15,884 nt of DNA. Source: DASSKO01 sp035690425 (GTDB lineage Bacteria; Actinomycetota; Actinomycetes; Propionibacteriales; Nocardioidaceae). The number at the start of each line of letters is the position of its first letter. Within the stretch, counting starts at the first letter, position 1. Below, piece by piece: positions 8,948 through 15,831 of this stretch. The stretch lies in the NCBI GenBank assembly GCA_035690425.1, contig DASSKO010000111.1, positions 1 through 15,884 on the forward strand, given 5' to 3'. The position numbers and the translations under genes were made by a program. Below the pieces are notes generated by a model, which ran no database searches, was not told the origin of the DNA, and worked only from the letters and a program-made list of their open reading frames with translations.

Positions 8948-10561
8948 CTACCAGCCGGCGGCGATACCTTCTCCTCGCGCGTCCGCCGCCCCGGTGAGCA
9001 CGCCGTTGTGGTGGTCGACCTGGATCGCGGCGGCGTGTCCGGCGAGGTCGCTCCAGCCGTCGATGGTCTCGACCTGATGGCCCATCCGGGAAAGCTTCAG
9101 CGCGGTGGAGTCACCGAACCGGTTTTCCAACCGCAGGTTCTGGGTCTCGTCGCCCCACGTGCGGCCGTAGAGCCAGCGTGGGTTGTCGATCACGGTCTGG
9201 ATACCCTCGCCGAAGTCGACGTAGCGGGTGGCCAGCGCCGTACTCGTCTGCGGCTGGCCCTCGCCGCCCATGGTGCCGTAGACGAGGTCGAGGCTGGAGT
9301 CCTGGAACATCATTCCCGGCATCAGGGTGTGGAAGCAGCGCTTGCCGGGCTCCAGGCGGTTGACGTGGTCGTCGCTCAGCGAGAAGAAGGACCCGCGGTT
9401 CTGCAGCAGGATGCCGGTCTCGCCGGCGACGAACGCCGAGCCGAACTCGTGGTAGAGGCTCTGGATGATCGACACCGCGTTGCCCCACCGGTCGACGACC
9501 ACCGTGCAGGTGGTGTCCTGACCCATCGGCTGCGGATTCCCCGGCCGGGTGGAGTCGAGATTGATGCGGCCGGCCAGCTCGGCGGCGTACTCCTTGGACA
9601 ACAGGCGCTGCATCGGGATGTCACAGTGGTCGGGATCGGTGAGATAGCGGTCCCGGTCGACGAACGCCAGCTTGGTCGCCTCGACCACCAGGTGGACGTA
9701 CTCCGCGCTGTGGGAGTGGAGCAACGAGACGTCGAAGTTCTCCAGGATGTTCATCACCATCAGGTGCACGAAGCCCTGGCTGTTCGGCGGGTGCTGGTAG
9801 AGCGTGCGTCCGCGGTAGGTGGTCGAGACCGGGTCGGTCCAGGTGCTCTCGTGCCCGGAGAGGTCCCCCGGCTCCCAGTAGCCACCGGCGTCGGCCAGGG
9901 CGCGGATGATCTCGTCGCGCACCGCGCCTTCGTAGAATCCGGCGCGGCCCTTCTGCGCGACCAGGTCCATCGTGTCCGCCAGACCGGGGAACCGCATCCG
10001 CTCGCCGTCGACCGGGACGCGGCCACCCGGCATGAAGGTCCGCGCGGTTGCGTCATGCTGACCCAGCACGTCTGCGGTGGCGGCAGTGAAGCGGGACTGT
10101 CCCGCGGACACCGGATAGCCGTGTCGCGCGTAGGCGGTGGCCTGCGCAAGGTCGTCGGCCAGCGTCAGCTTGCCGAAGCGCTCATGCGCGGTGCACCAGC
10201 TGTCGACGGCGCCTGGAACCGTCACCGCGGAGAGCGGTCCGCGCTGCGGGATGGCAGTGTGCCCGGCGGACCGATACCGCTCGCGCGTGGCCTGTCCGAC
10301 CGCGCGGCCCGAACCGTTCAGGGCGTGCACCCCGCCCGTCTCGGCGTCGTGGATCAACCAGAAGGCGTCACCACCCATGCCAGTCATGTGGGGGTAGACC
10401 ACCCCAAGGGTCGAGTTGACCGCGATGGCCGCGTCTACGGCGGAACCGCCCGTCTGAAGGACCTTCAGGCCGGCCAACGTTGCGAGATAGTGCGGCGAGG
10501 AGACCATTCCGCTGGTTCCCATGGCCGGGGGCCGTGTCGGCCTACCATTCGTCAATGACAT
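8948..10561 (-). CDS. Gamma-glutamyltransferase-family Ntn amidohydrolase
   Basis: 537 residues covering the full GGT fold: N-terminal GGSAVDAAIAVNSTLGVVYPHMTGMGGDAF (38-67), the autoprocessing site QDTTCTVVVD with T350 as the probable new N-terminal nucleophile, NAVSIIQS and NRGSFFS in the small subunit, and MGGEGQPQ (431-438) for the oxyanion glycine pair. No signal peptide is present, so it should act in the cytoplasm, unlike E. coli periplasmic GGT. In this it resembles B. subtilis YwrD and the oxamate amidohydrolase HpxW, members of the same family. True gamma-glutamyl transfer is therefore not assured; it may hydrolyse another small amide. ATG 10561 is chosen because a good promoter places the transcript start at or next to it and no ribosome binding site exists. 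Upstream is a GntR regulator, downstream the LctP permease. Confidence 0.88.
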   Translation of the reverse strand: MSLTNGRPTRPPAMGTSGMVSSPHYLATLAGLKVLQTGGSAVDAAIAVNSTLGVVYPHMTGMGGDAFWLIHDAETGGVHALNGSGRAVGQATRERYRSAGHTAIPQRGPLSAVTVPGAVDSWCTAHERFGKLTLADDLAQATAYARHGYPVSAGQSRFTAATADVLGQHDATARTFMPGGRVPVDGERMRFPGLADTMDLVAQKGRAGFYEGAVRDEIIRALADAGGYWEPGDLSGHESTWTDPVSTTYRGRTLYQHPPNSQGFVHLMVMNILENFDVSLLHSHSAEYVHLVVEATKLAFVDRDRYLTDPDHCDIPMQRLLSKEYAAELAGRINLDSTRPGNPQPMGQDTTCTVVVDRWGNAVSIIQSLYHEFGSAFVAGETGILLQNRGSFFSLSDDHVNRLEPGKRCFHTLMPGMMFQDSSLDLVYGTMGGEGQPQTSTALATRYVDFGEGIQTVIDNPRWLYGRTWGDETQNLRLENRFGDSTALKLSRMGHQVETIDGWSDLAGHAAAIQVDHHNGVLTGAADARGEGIAAGW

Positions 10562-10585
10562 GGCAGGAAGTTATCTGGCATGTCA
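10556..10585. promoter_or_regulatory. Paired 10-bp palindromes, probable GntR operators
   Basis: TGACATGGCA (10556-10565) and TGGCATGTCA (10576-10585) both fit the self-complementary pattern TGnCATGnCA and begin exactly 20 bp apart, two helical turns, so two dimers would sit on the same face. One copy covers the start codon/transcript start of the amidohydrolase gene, the other lies between its -35 and -10. The GntR gene next door is the obvious candidate binder. GntR/FCD regulators commonly use short palindromes of this kind; binding is inferred. Confidence 0.65.
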
Positions 10586-10596
10586 GTTCGGGTCAA
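10568..10596 (-). promoter_or_regulatory. Promoter of the amidohydrolase-permease operon, leaderless
   Basis: On the - strand TTGACC (complement of 10591-10596) and TAACTT (complement of 10568-10573) are separated by 17 bases, close to the sigma-70-type consensus. The -10 ends six bases before the ATG at 10561, so transcription should begin at or next to the start codon. That fits the absence of any Shine-Dalgarno sequence. A run of eight A on this strand (T8 on +, 10613-10620) lies around -55, where an UP element would be. Confidence 0.65.
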
Positions 10597-10654
10597 TGGA
10601 TACAGCACACAATTTTTTTTCCGGCGGCGATCGAGGGCCTGCAACCGGCCGGGC

Positions 10655-11359
10655 TCAGGAACCGCCACGCAGCGCGCGCATCGTCAGGTAGGTGTACTCC
10701 TCCACGTAGTCGATCAGCCGGTCCGAGGCCTTCCTTGCGGCCGGCTCGTCGTTGGCCGCGATCCGCTCCGCGATGGCCGCATGCAGCCGGCACACGGTCG
10801 CCAGGTCACCGAACTTCTGGAAGTTGAGGAACCAGAACCGTCGGGTCTGCGCCTGCAGCGGCGCCATCGCATAGGCGGCGTAGGCGTTGTCGGCGGTGCG
10901 CGCGACCAGGCTGTTGAACTCCTGGTCGGCGGCCATGAACATCGCCTCGTCGTCGGTTTCGGCGGCCTTGTTGAACCGGTCGCGAAGCTCGGTGAAGGCC
11001 TTGCGGACACCAGCGTCGGCCAGGCGTGCCGACCGGCCGATCAGGATGCGTTCCACCTCGCGACGCACCTCGATCAGCTTGAAGTGGTCCTCGACGTCGA
11101 TGTTCAGCACGACGGCGCCGGAACGTGGAAGGACCTTGATCGAGCCCTCGCGGGCGAGTCGCTGCAGGGCCTCTCGCACCGGGGTACGGCCGATGTTCAG
11201 GCTGGCGCTCAGGGACTGTTCGGAGATCCGCGAGCCGGGGGCCAGCTCCAACGAGACGATCATCTGCTCGATGGCCCGGTAGGCGCGATGCGCCTGCGAC
11301 TCGCCCTCGACGTGTCGAGCGTCGACGGCCCGGTTGCGTGCCTCACTCGGCATGCTCAC
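10655..11359 (-). CDS. GntR-family regulator, FCD (FadR-like) type
   Basis: 234 residues. Residues 25-85 form the GntR winged helix (APGSRISEQSLSASLNIGRTPVREALQRL, then the wing KVLPRSGAVV). Residues 95-225 form the all-helical FCD ligand domain. In metal-binding FCD proteins an Asp-x3-His pair and two further histidines hold the metal. Here the first pair is D145/N149 (DQEFN), one histidine is kept (H193 in RLHAAI), and the last is not obvious, so the site looks degenerate. Start GTG 11359 or ATG 11353; neither has a strong ribosome binding site. It lies directly upstream of the amidohydrolase gene on the same strand and is probably its repressor, acting at the paired palindromes, with a small organic acid or amide as ligand. 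Confidence 0.9.
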   Translation of the reverse strand: MSMPSEARNRAVDARHVEGESQAHRAYRAIEQMIVSLELAPGSRISEQSLSASLNIGRTPVREALQRLAREGSIKVLPRSGAVVLNIDVEDHFKLIEVRREVERILIGRSARLADAGVRKAFTELRDRFNKAAETDDEAMFMAADQEFNSLVARTADNAYAAYAMAPLQAQTRRFWFLNFQKFGDLATVCRLHAAIAERIAANDEPAARKASDRLIDYVEEYTYLTMRALRGGS

Positions 11360-11425
11360 GCTCTCATCGGGTCAGTGGGAACGACGGATTGCCTGCTCAG
11401 CAAGTTAGCAGAACCACCCAGGACG

Positions 11426-11439
11426 GCCGGGCCCCCGGC
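11426..11439. terminator. Short GC hairpin after the crotonase gene, weak terminator candidate
   Basis: GCCGG-GCCC-CCGGC forms a five-pair stem with a four-base loop shortly after the crotonase stop on the - strand. No T-run follows, so termination is uncertain. It is the only candidate boundary between the crotonase and GntR genes. Confidence 0.25.
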
Positions 11440-11451
11440 TGCTGCGGTCCC

Positions 11452-12264
11452 CTACCCCGATGAGCCGAAGCGCGGCCTTTCCTTTGCCAGGAACGCCCGG
11501 ACGCCCTCGCAGAAGTCCGCGCTGCCGTAGACCCGTTCCAGCAGTTCCTCGTCATCGCCGGTCGAGGCCTCCGTGCGTTCGGCGAGCCGCCGGAGCTGCG
11601 TCTTCGTCGTCGTCGCGGTCAACCGCGCGGCTGCCTCGATCCCACTGACGACATCGTCGACCTCCCCCTCGAAATCGTCAGCGGCGACCGTCGACATCAC
11701 CGCACCCACTGCGTAGGCACGGGAGGCATCGACCAACCGGGAGGTCAACAACATCTCCCGGGTCAGCGACTCCCCGAAGACGGCGACGCACCGGTAGAGC
11801 ACCGAGGCGGACAGCGCGTTGCCGAGTGTCCGCGCGATGGGATAGCCGAAACGGGAGCCCTCGGTACAGATCCGCAGGTCACAGTGGGTCGCGACCGCCA
11901 GGCCGGCACCCACGCAGATGCCCTCGACCGCGGCGATCGTCACCTGCGGCAACTCGGCGATGGACCGCACGACACGGCGCAGCCGCGCCTCGTAGGCGAC
12001 CCCGTCCTCGCCGGCGGTGAAGGTCAGAAACTGCGATATCTCGTTGCCGGCAGCGAAGGCCCGGCCCCCCGCACCACGAAACACGACCGTGCGCACCTCC
12101 CGGTCCTCGGCCAGAGCCCGGCACGTGTCCACGACACCGTCGTACATCGCGAAGGTCAAGGCGTTGTGGCGCTGCGGCCGGTCGAAGACCATCTCCACGT
12201 GGCCCCGGGAGCGCCGGACCACCAGGCCGCCCTCGGCCAGCACCTCGGTGTGATCAGATGTCAT
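11452..12264 (-). CDS. Crotonase-fold (enoyl-CoA hydratase/isomerase family) protein lacking both catalytic glutamates
   Basis: 270 residues with a clear crotonase core: oxyanion-hole segment AFAAGNEI (69-76), second loop EGICVGAGLAVATHCDL (114-130) and FGYPIARTLGN (139-149). Aligned to rat enoyl-CoA hydratase, the first catalytic Glu (144 there) is A123 and the second (164 there, in the P-E motif) is I143, so ordinary hydratase activity is unlikely. Other crotonases act as isomerases, decarboxylases, thioesterases or C-C hydrolases, and one of these is possible. ATG 12264 gives a normal family length; ATG 12273 and TTG 12339 are in-frame alternatives, the last overlapping the racemase end by 14 bases. 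It lies 61 bases after the racemase gene on the same strand. Confidence 0.85.
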   Translation of the reverse strand: MTSDHTEVLAEGGLVVRRSRGHVEMVFDRPQRHNALTFAMYDGVVDTCRALAEDREVRTVVFRGAGGRAFAAGNEISQFLTFTAGEDGVAYEARLRRVVRSIAELPQVTIAAVEGICVGAGLAVATHCDLRICTEGSRFGYPIARTLGNALSASVLYRCVAVFGESLTREMLLTSRLVDASRAYAVGAVMSTVAADDFEGEVDDVVSGIEAAARLTATTTKTQLRRLAERTEASTGDDEELLERVYGSADFCEGVRAFLAKERPRFGSSG

Positions 12265-12325
12265 CGGGCCCATCCAACCAGGTGAGCGCCCCTGGGCGAC
12301 TGTCGCGGTCTGCGACCAGCGACGG

Positions 12326-13051
12326 TCATCTCGCGGCAAGCGCGCGGTCCACGGCTGCCTCGACGTGCAGGCGCACCGTGGCGAAGACGGGAACCGCGCT
12401 GTCGTCCTGGCCGATCAACATCTCGATCTCCGTGCAGCCGAGCACCACCCCCTCGGCTCCCGCCGTGACGAGCCGGTCGACGACCTCCGCGTACCTCACT
12501 CGAGACGCCTCGGTGACCACGCCCCGGCACAGCTCGTCGTAGATCACCGAGTGCACGACCGCCCGGTCCTCGGCCCCCGGCACGAGCACGCGCAGACCGT
12601 GCGAGGCCAGCCGCTCCCGGTAGAAGGCCTCCTCCATGGTGAACGCCGTGCCGAGCAGGCCGACCGTGGCCAAGCCAGCAGCCTGGACAGCGGCCGCGGT
12701 CGCGTCGGCGAGGTGCAGCAGCGGAATGCCCACCGCAGCCGCAACCTCGTCGGCGACTCGGTGCATGGTGTTGGTGCAGAGCAGGAGCAGGTCCGCGCCG
12801 GCCGCTTCGACCTGCGTGGCAGCAACAGCCAGCAACCGGCCGGCCTCGTCCCAACGACCGCCGGACTGCAACGCCTCGATCTCGGCGAAGTCGACCGACA
12901 GCAACACCACCCTGGCAGAGTGCAGGCCACCGAGGCGGTCGCGCACCAACTCGTTCGCGAGCCGGTAGTACCCGGCGCTGGACTCCCAGCTCATGCCGCC
13001 GAGCATCCCGATCGTCAACACGCCAGCCGATGCTGCCACACCCGCCGCCAC
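12326..13051 (-). CDS. Aspartate/glutamate racemase family protein
   Basis: 241 residues of the PLP-independent Asp/Glu racemase (YgeA-like) family. GMLGGMSWESSAGYY (15-29) is the family N-terminal motif. The two catalytic cysteines are C92 in LLLCTNTMH and C206 in VVLGCTEIEMLI. The enzyme interconverts L- and D-amino acids by two-base proton transfer in the cytoplasm; its exact substrate is not readable. The start is uncertain: GTG 13051, further GTGs at 13039 and 13021, or ATG 13006, which is just before GMSW-type sequence and probably too late. No strong ribosome binding site helps to choose. A tandem 14-bp repeat lies immediately upstream, between this gene and the thioredoxin-like gene. 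Confidence 0.88.
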   Translation of the reverse strand: MAAGVAASAGVLTIGMLGGMSWESSAGYYRLANELVRDRLGGLHSARVVLLSVDFAEIEALQSGGRWDEAGRLLAVAATQVEAAGADLLLLCTNTMHRVADEVAAAVGIPLLHLADATAAAVQAAGLATVGLLGTAFTMEEAFYRERLASHGLRVLVPGAEDRAVVHSVIYDELCRGVVTEASRVRYAEVVDRLVTAGAEGVVLGCTEIEMLIGQDDSAVPVFATVRLHVEAAVDRALAAR

Positions 13052-13062
13052 CCGCGCAGTGC

Positions 13063-13132
13063 AACACCCTCACGACGGCACCGTCAGGACAGCACCGTCA
13101 GAACGGCACCGTCAGGACAGCACCGTCAGAAC
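13063..13132. repeat. Tandem 14-bp repeat, four good copies plus one diverged
   Basis: Units 13077-13090, 13091-13104, 13105-13118 and 13119-13132 follow RGCACCGTCAGRAC. Units one and three are identical, as are two and four, so it is also an exact 28-bp unit in two copies. A fifth copy at 13063-13076 matches at 11 of 14 positions. The last unit contains the stop codon of the thioredoxin-like gene (complement of 13126-13128). Junctions form short inverted repeats such as GACGG-CA-CCGTC (13074-13085). Function is unknown. Confidence 0.9.
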
Positions 13133-14067
13133 AGGGCGTTGGCGAGGCGGGTGCGGAAGGTCAGCACCCGCGGGTCGTCGTTGCCGACGAGGTCGAACAA
13201 CTCGACCAGGTGCGTCCGTGCCGCCGCGCGGTCGTCGCCGGCGGTCCGTGCGACCGTCTGCACCAGCCGGTCGAAGGCATCCTCGACGTGGCCGCCGAGG
13301 AGGTCGAGGTCGGCCACGAGAGTCTGCGCCGGGACATCGGCCGGGTTGTCGGCCGCCGCCGCGCGGGCCGCCGCCAGATCGGCATCCTGGGTGCGCTGCA
13401 TCAGCTTGGCGGCGTTGAGCCCGCGCCGGGCCTCGGCATCGGCGGGGTCGGCGTCGAGCAGCCGCTGGTACGCGGCCACCGCGGCTTCGATATCGCCGGC
13501 TGCCACTGCGTCCTCGGCCTCGGCGTACTTCGGATCGGACACATCCTCGGTGTCGGGCTGTTCCGGCTGCTCGACGACCCGCGGCTCGACCCGTCCCGTC
13601 ATGCCGTTGGCCACCGCGGTCTGGCCAACCTGCTGCAGCACCTGCCGCAGCTCGTCCTCGGGCACGTTCTGCTGGGCGATCGGGGCGAGCTGTCCGCCTA
13701 GCGCGACAGCCACGAGCGGCACCCCGGGAGCGCCGACCGCCTGCGCTACCTGCGGGTTGGCGTCGACGTCGACCTGTGCCAGCAGGAAGCGGCCCTCGAA
13801 CTCGTCGGCGAGCCGGCCCAACGTCGCGGTCAGCTCCAACGACTCCGGCGACTGCGCCGAGTAGAAGCACAGCACGACCGGGACGGTGGCCGAGCGCTGC
13901 ACTTCGGTCTGGAAGTTTTCTGCGGTGATGTCGACGACGTACGCGCCAGAACCCCCAGCGCTGCCGCCGGCCGCCGGCCCGGTCGACGGACGGACTCCCG
14001 GTTGCTGCTGGGGCTTCGCCAGGCCGGACAGGTCGACAGCACCGGGTCGGGAGAACGGAACAGTCAT
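13126..14067 (-). CDS. YbbN/CnoX-like thioredoxin-fold protein with TPR-like C-terminus, no redox cysteines
   Basis: 313 residues. A Gly/Pro/Ser-rich start (1-42) is followed by a thioredoxin fold (43-150: VVDITAENF, FLLAQVDVDANPQVAQAVGAPGVPLV) and an alpha-helical TPR-like half (175-313: AEDAVAAGDIEAAVAAYQRLLDADP). In the usual WCGPC position the sequence is QSPES, so both active-site cysteines are serine (S73, S76) and dithiol chemistry is excluded. E. coli YbbN is a chaperedoxin that protects proteins under oxidative stress; a redox-inactive holdase/co-chaperone role is the best inference here. GGAAGGA at 14075-14081, seven bases before the ATG, supports the start. It lies 27 bases after the acyl-CoA mutase gene and is probably co-transcribed with it. 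Confidence 0.88.
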   Translation of the reverse strand: MTVPFSRPGAVDLSGLAKPQQQPGVRPSTGPAAGGSAGGSGAYVVDITAENFQTEVQRSATVPVVLCFYSAQSPESLELTATLGRLADEFEGRFLLAQVDVDANPQVAQAVGAPGVPLVAVALGGQLAPIAQQNVPEDELRQVLQQVGQTAVANGMTGRVEPRVVEQPEQPDTEDVSDPKYAEAEDAVAAGDIEAAVAAYQRLLDADPADAEARRGLNAAKLMQRTQDADLAAARAAAADNPADVPAQTLVADLDLLGGHVEDAFDRLVQTVARTAGDDRAAARTHLVELFDLVGNDDPRVLTFRTRLANALF

Positions 14068-14094
14068 GACACTATCCTTCCAGGCGCGGTCTGG

Positions 14095-15804
14095 TCAGAA
14101 CCGAGCGGGCTCGCGGTACTCACCCCACTCGGCGCGCAGCGCGCCGCAGATCTCACCGAGGGTCGCCTCGACCCGCACCGCCTCCAGCATGGCCGGGATC
14201 ATGTTCTCGTCGCGGCGGGCGACCTCGACCATCCGCTGCAGGGCGGTGCCGACCTCGGCGTCGTCACGTGCCATTTTGCGGGCACCGAGCGCCCGCACCT
14301 GCTCGGTCTCGACCTCGTGCGAGACCCGCATGATCTCCAGCTCGCCGGTGACCGTGGGCGTGTGGCAGTTGATCCCGACGATCTTCTTGTCGCCCTTCTC
14401 CAGCGCGGTCTGGTACTGGAAAGCGGCCTCGGCGATCTCGGCCATGAACCAGCCGTCCTCGATGCCACGCAAGATGCCCGACGTCATCGGCCCGACGGTG
14501 TGCTCGGCGTCCATGCCGCCGCCCATCTCGATGATCCGGGCGAAGATCTGCTCGGCCTCGGCCTCGAGCCGATCGGTGAGTGCTTCGACGTACCACGAGC
14601 CGCCGAGCGGGTCTGCGACGTTGACGACGCCGGTCTCCTCCATGAGCACTTGCTGCGTGCGCAGCGCGATCTCCGCGGCCCGCTCGCTCGGCAGGGCCAG
14701 CGTCTCGTCGAGCGCGTTGGTGTGCAGCGAGTTGGTGCCGCCGAGCACGGCGGCCAGCGCCTCGACCGCCGTACGCACGACGTTGTTGTAGGGCTGCTGG
14801 GCGGTGAGCGAGACTCCAGCGGTCTGGGTGTGGAAACGCAGCGACTGGGCCTTGTCGGTCTTGGCGCCGTAGACGTCACGCAGCCAGCGGGCCCAGATCC
14901 GGCGAGCGGCGCGGAACTTCGCGATCTCCTCGAAGAAGTCGACGTGGCTGTCGAAGAAGAAGCTCAGTCCGGGCGCGAACCTGTCGACGTCGAGCCCTCG
15001 CGCCTGTCCCAGCTCCACATAGCCGAACCCGTCGGCGAGGGTGAACGCGAGCTCCTGCGCGGCAGTCGAGCCGGCCTCGCGGATGTGGTAGCCGGAGACC
15101 GAGAGCGGCTTGTACGCCGGGATGTCGTTGGCGCAGTACTCCATCAGGTCACCGATGAGACGCAGGTGCGGCTCCGGGGTGAAAAGCCACTCCTTCTGCG
15201 CGATGTACTCCTTGAAGATGTCGGTCTGCAAGGTGCCGTTGAGCATGCCTACGTCGACGCCCTGGCGCTCGGCGGCGACGAGATACATGCAGAACACGGG
15301 TACGGCGGGACCACTGATCGTCATCGAGGTCGTGACGTCGCCGAGCGGGATGCCGTCGAAAAGCACGTCCATGTCGGCGGCGGTGTCGATCGCGACACCG
15401 CAGTGGCCGACCTCACCGAGGCTCTTGGAGTCGTCGGAGTCACGACCCATCAGCGTCGGCATGTCGAACGCCACGCTGAGGCCGCCACCGCCTGCCCCGA
15501 GGATCATCTTGTAGCGCTCGTTGGTCTGCTCGGCGTTGCCGAAGCCGGCGAACTGCCGGATCGTCCAGGTGCGCCCGCGGTAGCCGGTGGCGTGCAGGCC
15601 ACGGGTGAACGGGTACTCCCCCGGCCAGCCGATCCGGTCGAAGCCCGGCACCGCGGTCTCGTCGGCCGGACCGTAGACGGGGTCGAGCTCCACGCCGGAG
15701 ACCGTGCTGAAGTCGGCGTCGCGCACCCGCCCGCTGTCTCGCGCCGCGGCGTAGCGCTGCTGCCATCGCTCGCGTCCGCTGGCTGCGCTGGTCGGCTCGG
15801 TCAT
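14095..15804 (-). CDS. icmA: Acyl-CoA mutase large subunit, isobutyryl-CoA mutase (IcmA) type
   Basis: 569-residue coenzyme-B12-dependent mutase large subunit with the substrate barrel only: it ends at about residue 569 without the B12-binding domain (no DxHxxG), so a separate small subunit is needed and is not in this window. Substrate-pocket residues distinguish subtypes. Methylmalonyl-CoA mutase uses Y89 and R207; here they are F85 (RQFAGF) and Q203 (GTLQTDIFKEYIAQ), the pair reported for isobutyryl-CoA mutase (F80/Q198). H240 (SGYHIREAG) matches H244. The enzyme should therefore rearrange a monocarboxylic acyl-CoA such as isobutyryl/n-butyryl-CoA. Other mutases of this type (2-hydroxyisobutyryl- or pivalyl-CoA) cannot be fully excluded. 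ATG 15804 is chosen over GTG 15819 because AGGAG lies seven bases upstream of it. Confidence 0.85.
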   Translation of the reverse strand: MTEPTSAASGRERWQQRYAAARDSGRVRDADFSTVSGVELDPVYGPADETAVPGFDRIGWPGEYPFTRGLHATGYRGRTWTIRQFAGFGNAEQTNERYKMILGAGGGGLSVAFDMPTLMGRDSDDSKSLGEVGHCGVAIDTAADMDVLFDGIPLGDVTTSMTISGPAVPVFCMYLVAAERQGVDVGMLNGTLQTDIFKEYIAQKEWLFTPEPHLRLIGDLMEYCANDIPAYKPLSVSGYHIREAGSTAAQELAFTLADGFGYVELGQARGLDVDRFAPGLSFFFDSHVDFFEEIAKFRAARRIWARWLRDVYGAKTDKAQSLRFHTQTAGVSLTAQQPYNNVVRTAVEALAAVLGGTNSLHTNALDETLALPSERAAEIALRTQQVLMEETGVVNVADPLGGSWYVEALTDRLEAEAEQIFARIIEMGGGMDAEHTVGPMTSGILRGIEDGWFMAEIAEAAFQYQTALEKGDKKIVGINCHTPTVTGELEIMRVSHEVETEQVRALGARKMARDDAEVGTALQRMVEVARRDENMIPAMLEAVRVEATLGEICGALRAEWGEYREPARF

Positions 15805-15811
15805 CGACAGA

Positions 15812-15816
15812 CTCCT
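15812..15816 (-). promoter_or_regulatory. Ribosome binding site of the mutase gene, decides its start
   Basis: AGGAG on the - strand (CTCCT at 15812-15816) lies seven bases before ATG 15804. The in-frame GTG at 15819 would place this motif inside the coding region, so the shorter start is preferred. Confidence 0.7.
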
Positions 15817-15831
15817 CACATCGCCCCCTCA

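Noticed and set aside
8921..10558. 545-codon + strand frame opposite the amidohydrolase gene
   Set aside because: Covers the GGT-family gene almost exactly on the wrong strand and shows no protein motif.
10613..10620. T8 run as the tail of a + strand terminator
   Set aside because: No hairpin precedes it on the + strand and no gene ends there; it better fits an A-tract upstream of the - strand promoter.
11386..11410. TTGC...GCAA and TGCT...AGCA inverted repeats upstream of the GntR gene as an autoregulatory operator
   Set aside because: Only four matching bases per arm and no similarity to the paired TGnCATGnCA sites.
13063..13132. Tandem repeat as a CRISPR array
   Set aside because: Units are 14 bp and directly adjacent with no spacers, and no cas gene is present.
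12365..13864. 499-codon + strand frame spanning racemase, repeat and thioredoxin-like gene
   Set aside because: Crosses two well-supported genes on the opposite strand and is low-complexity; long open antisense frames are usual at this GC content.
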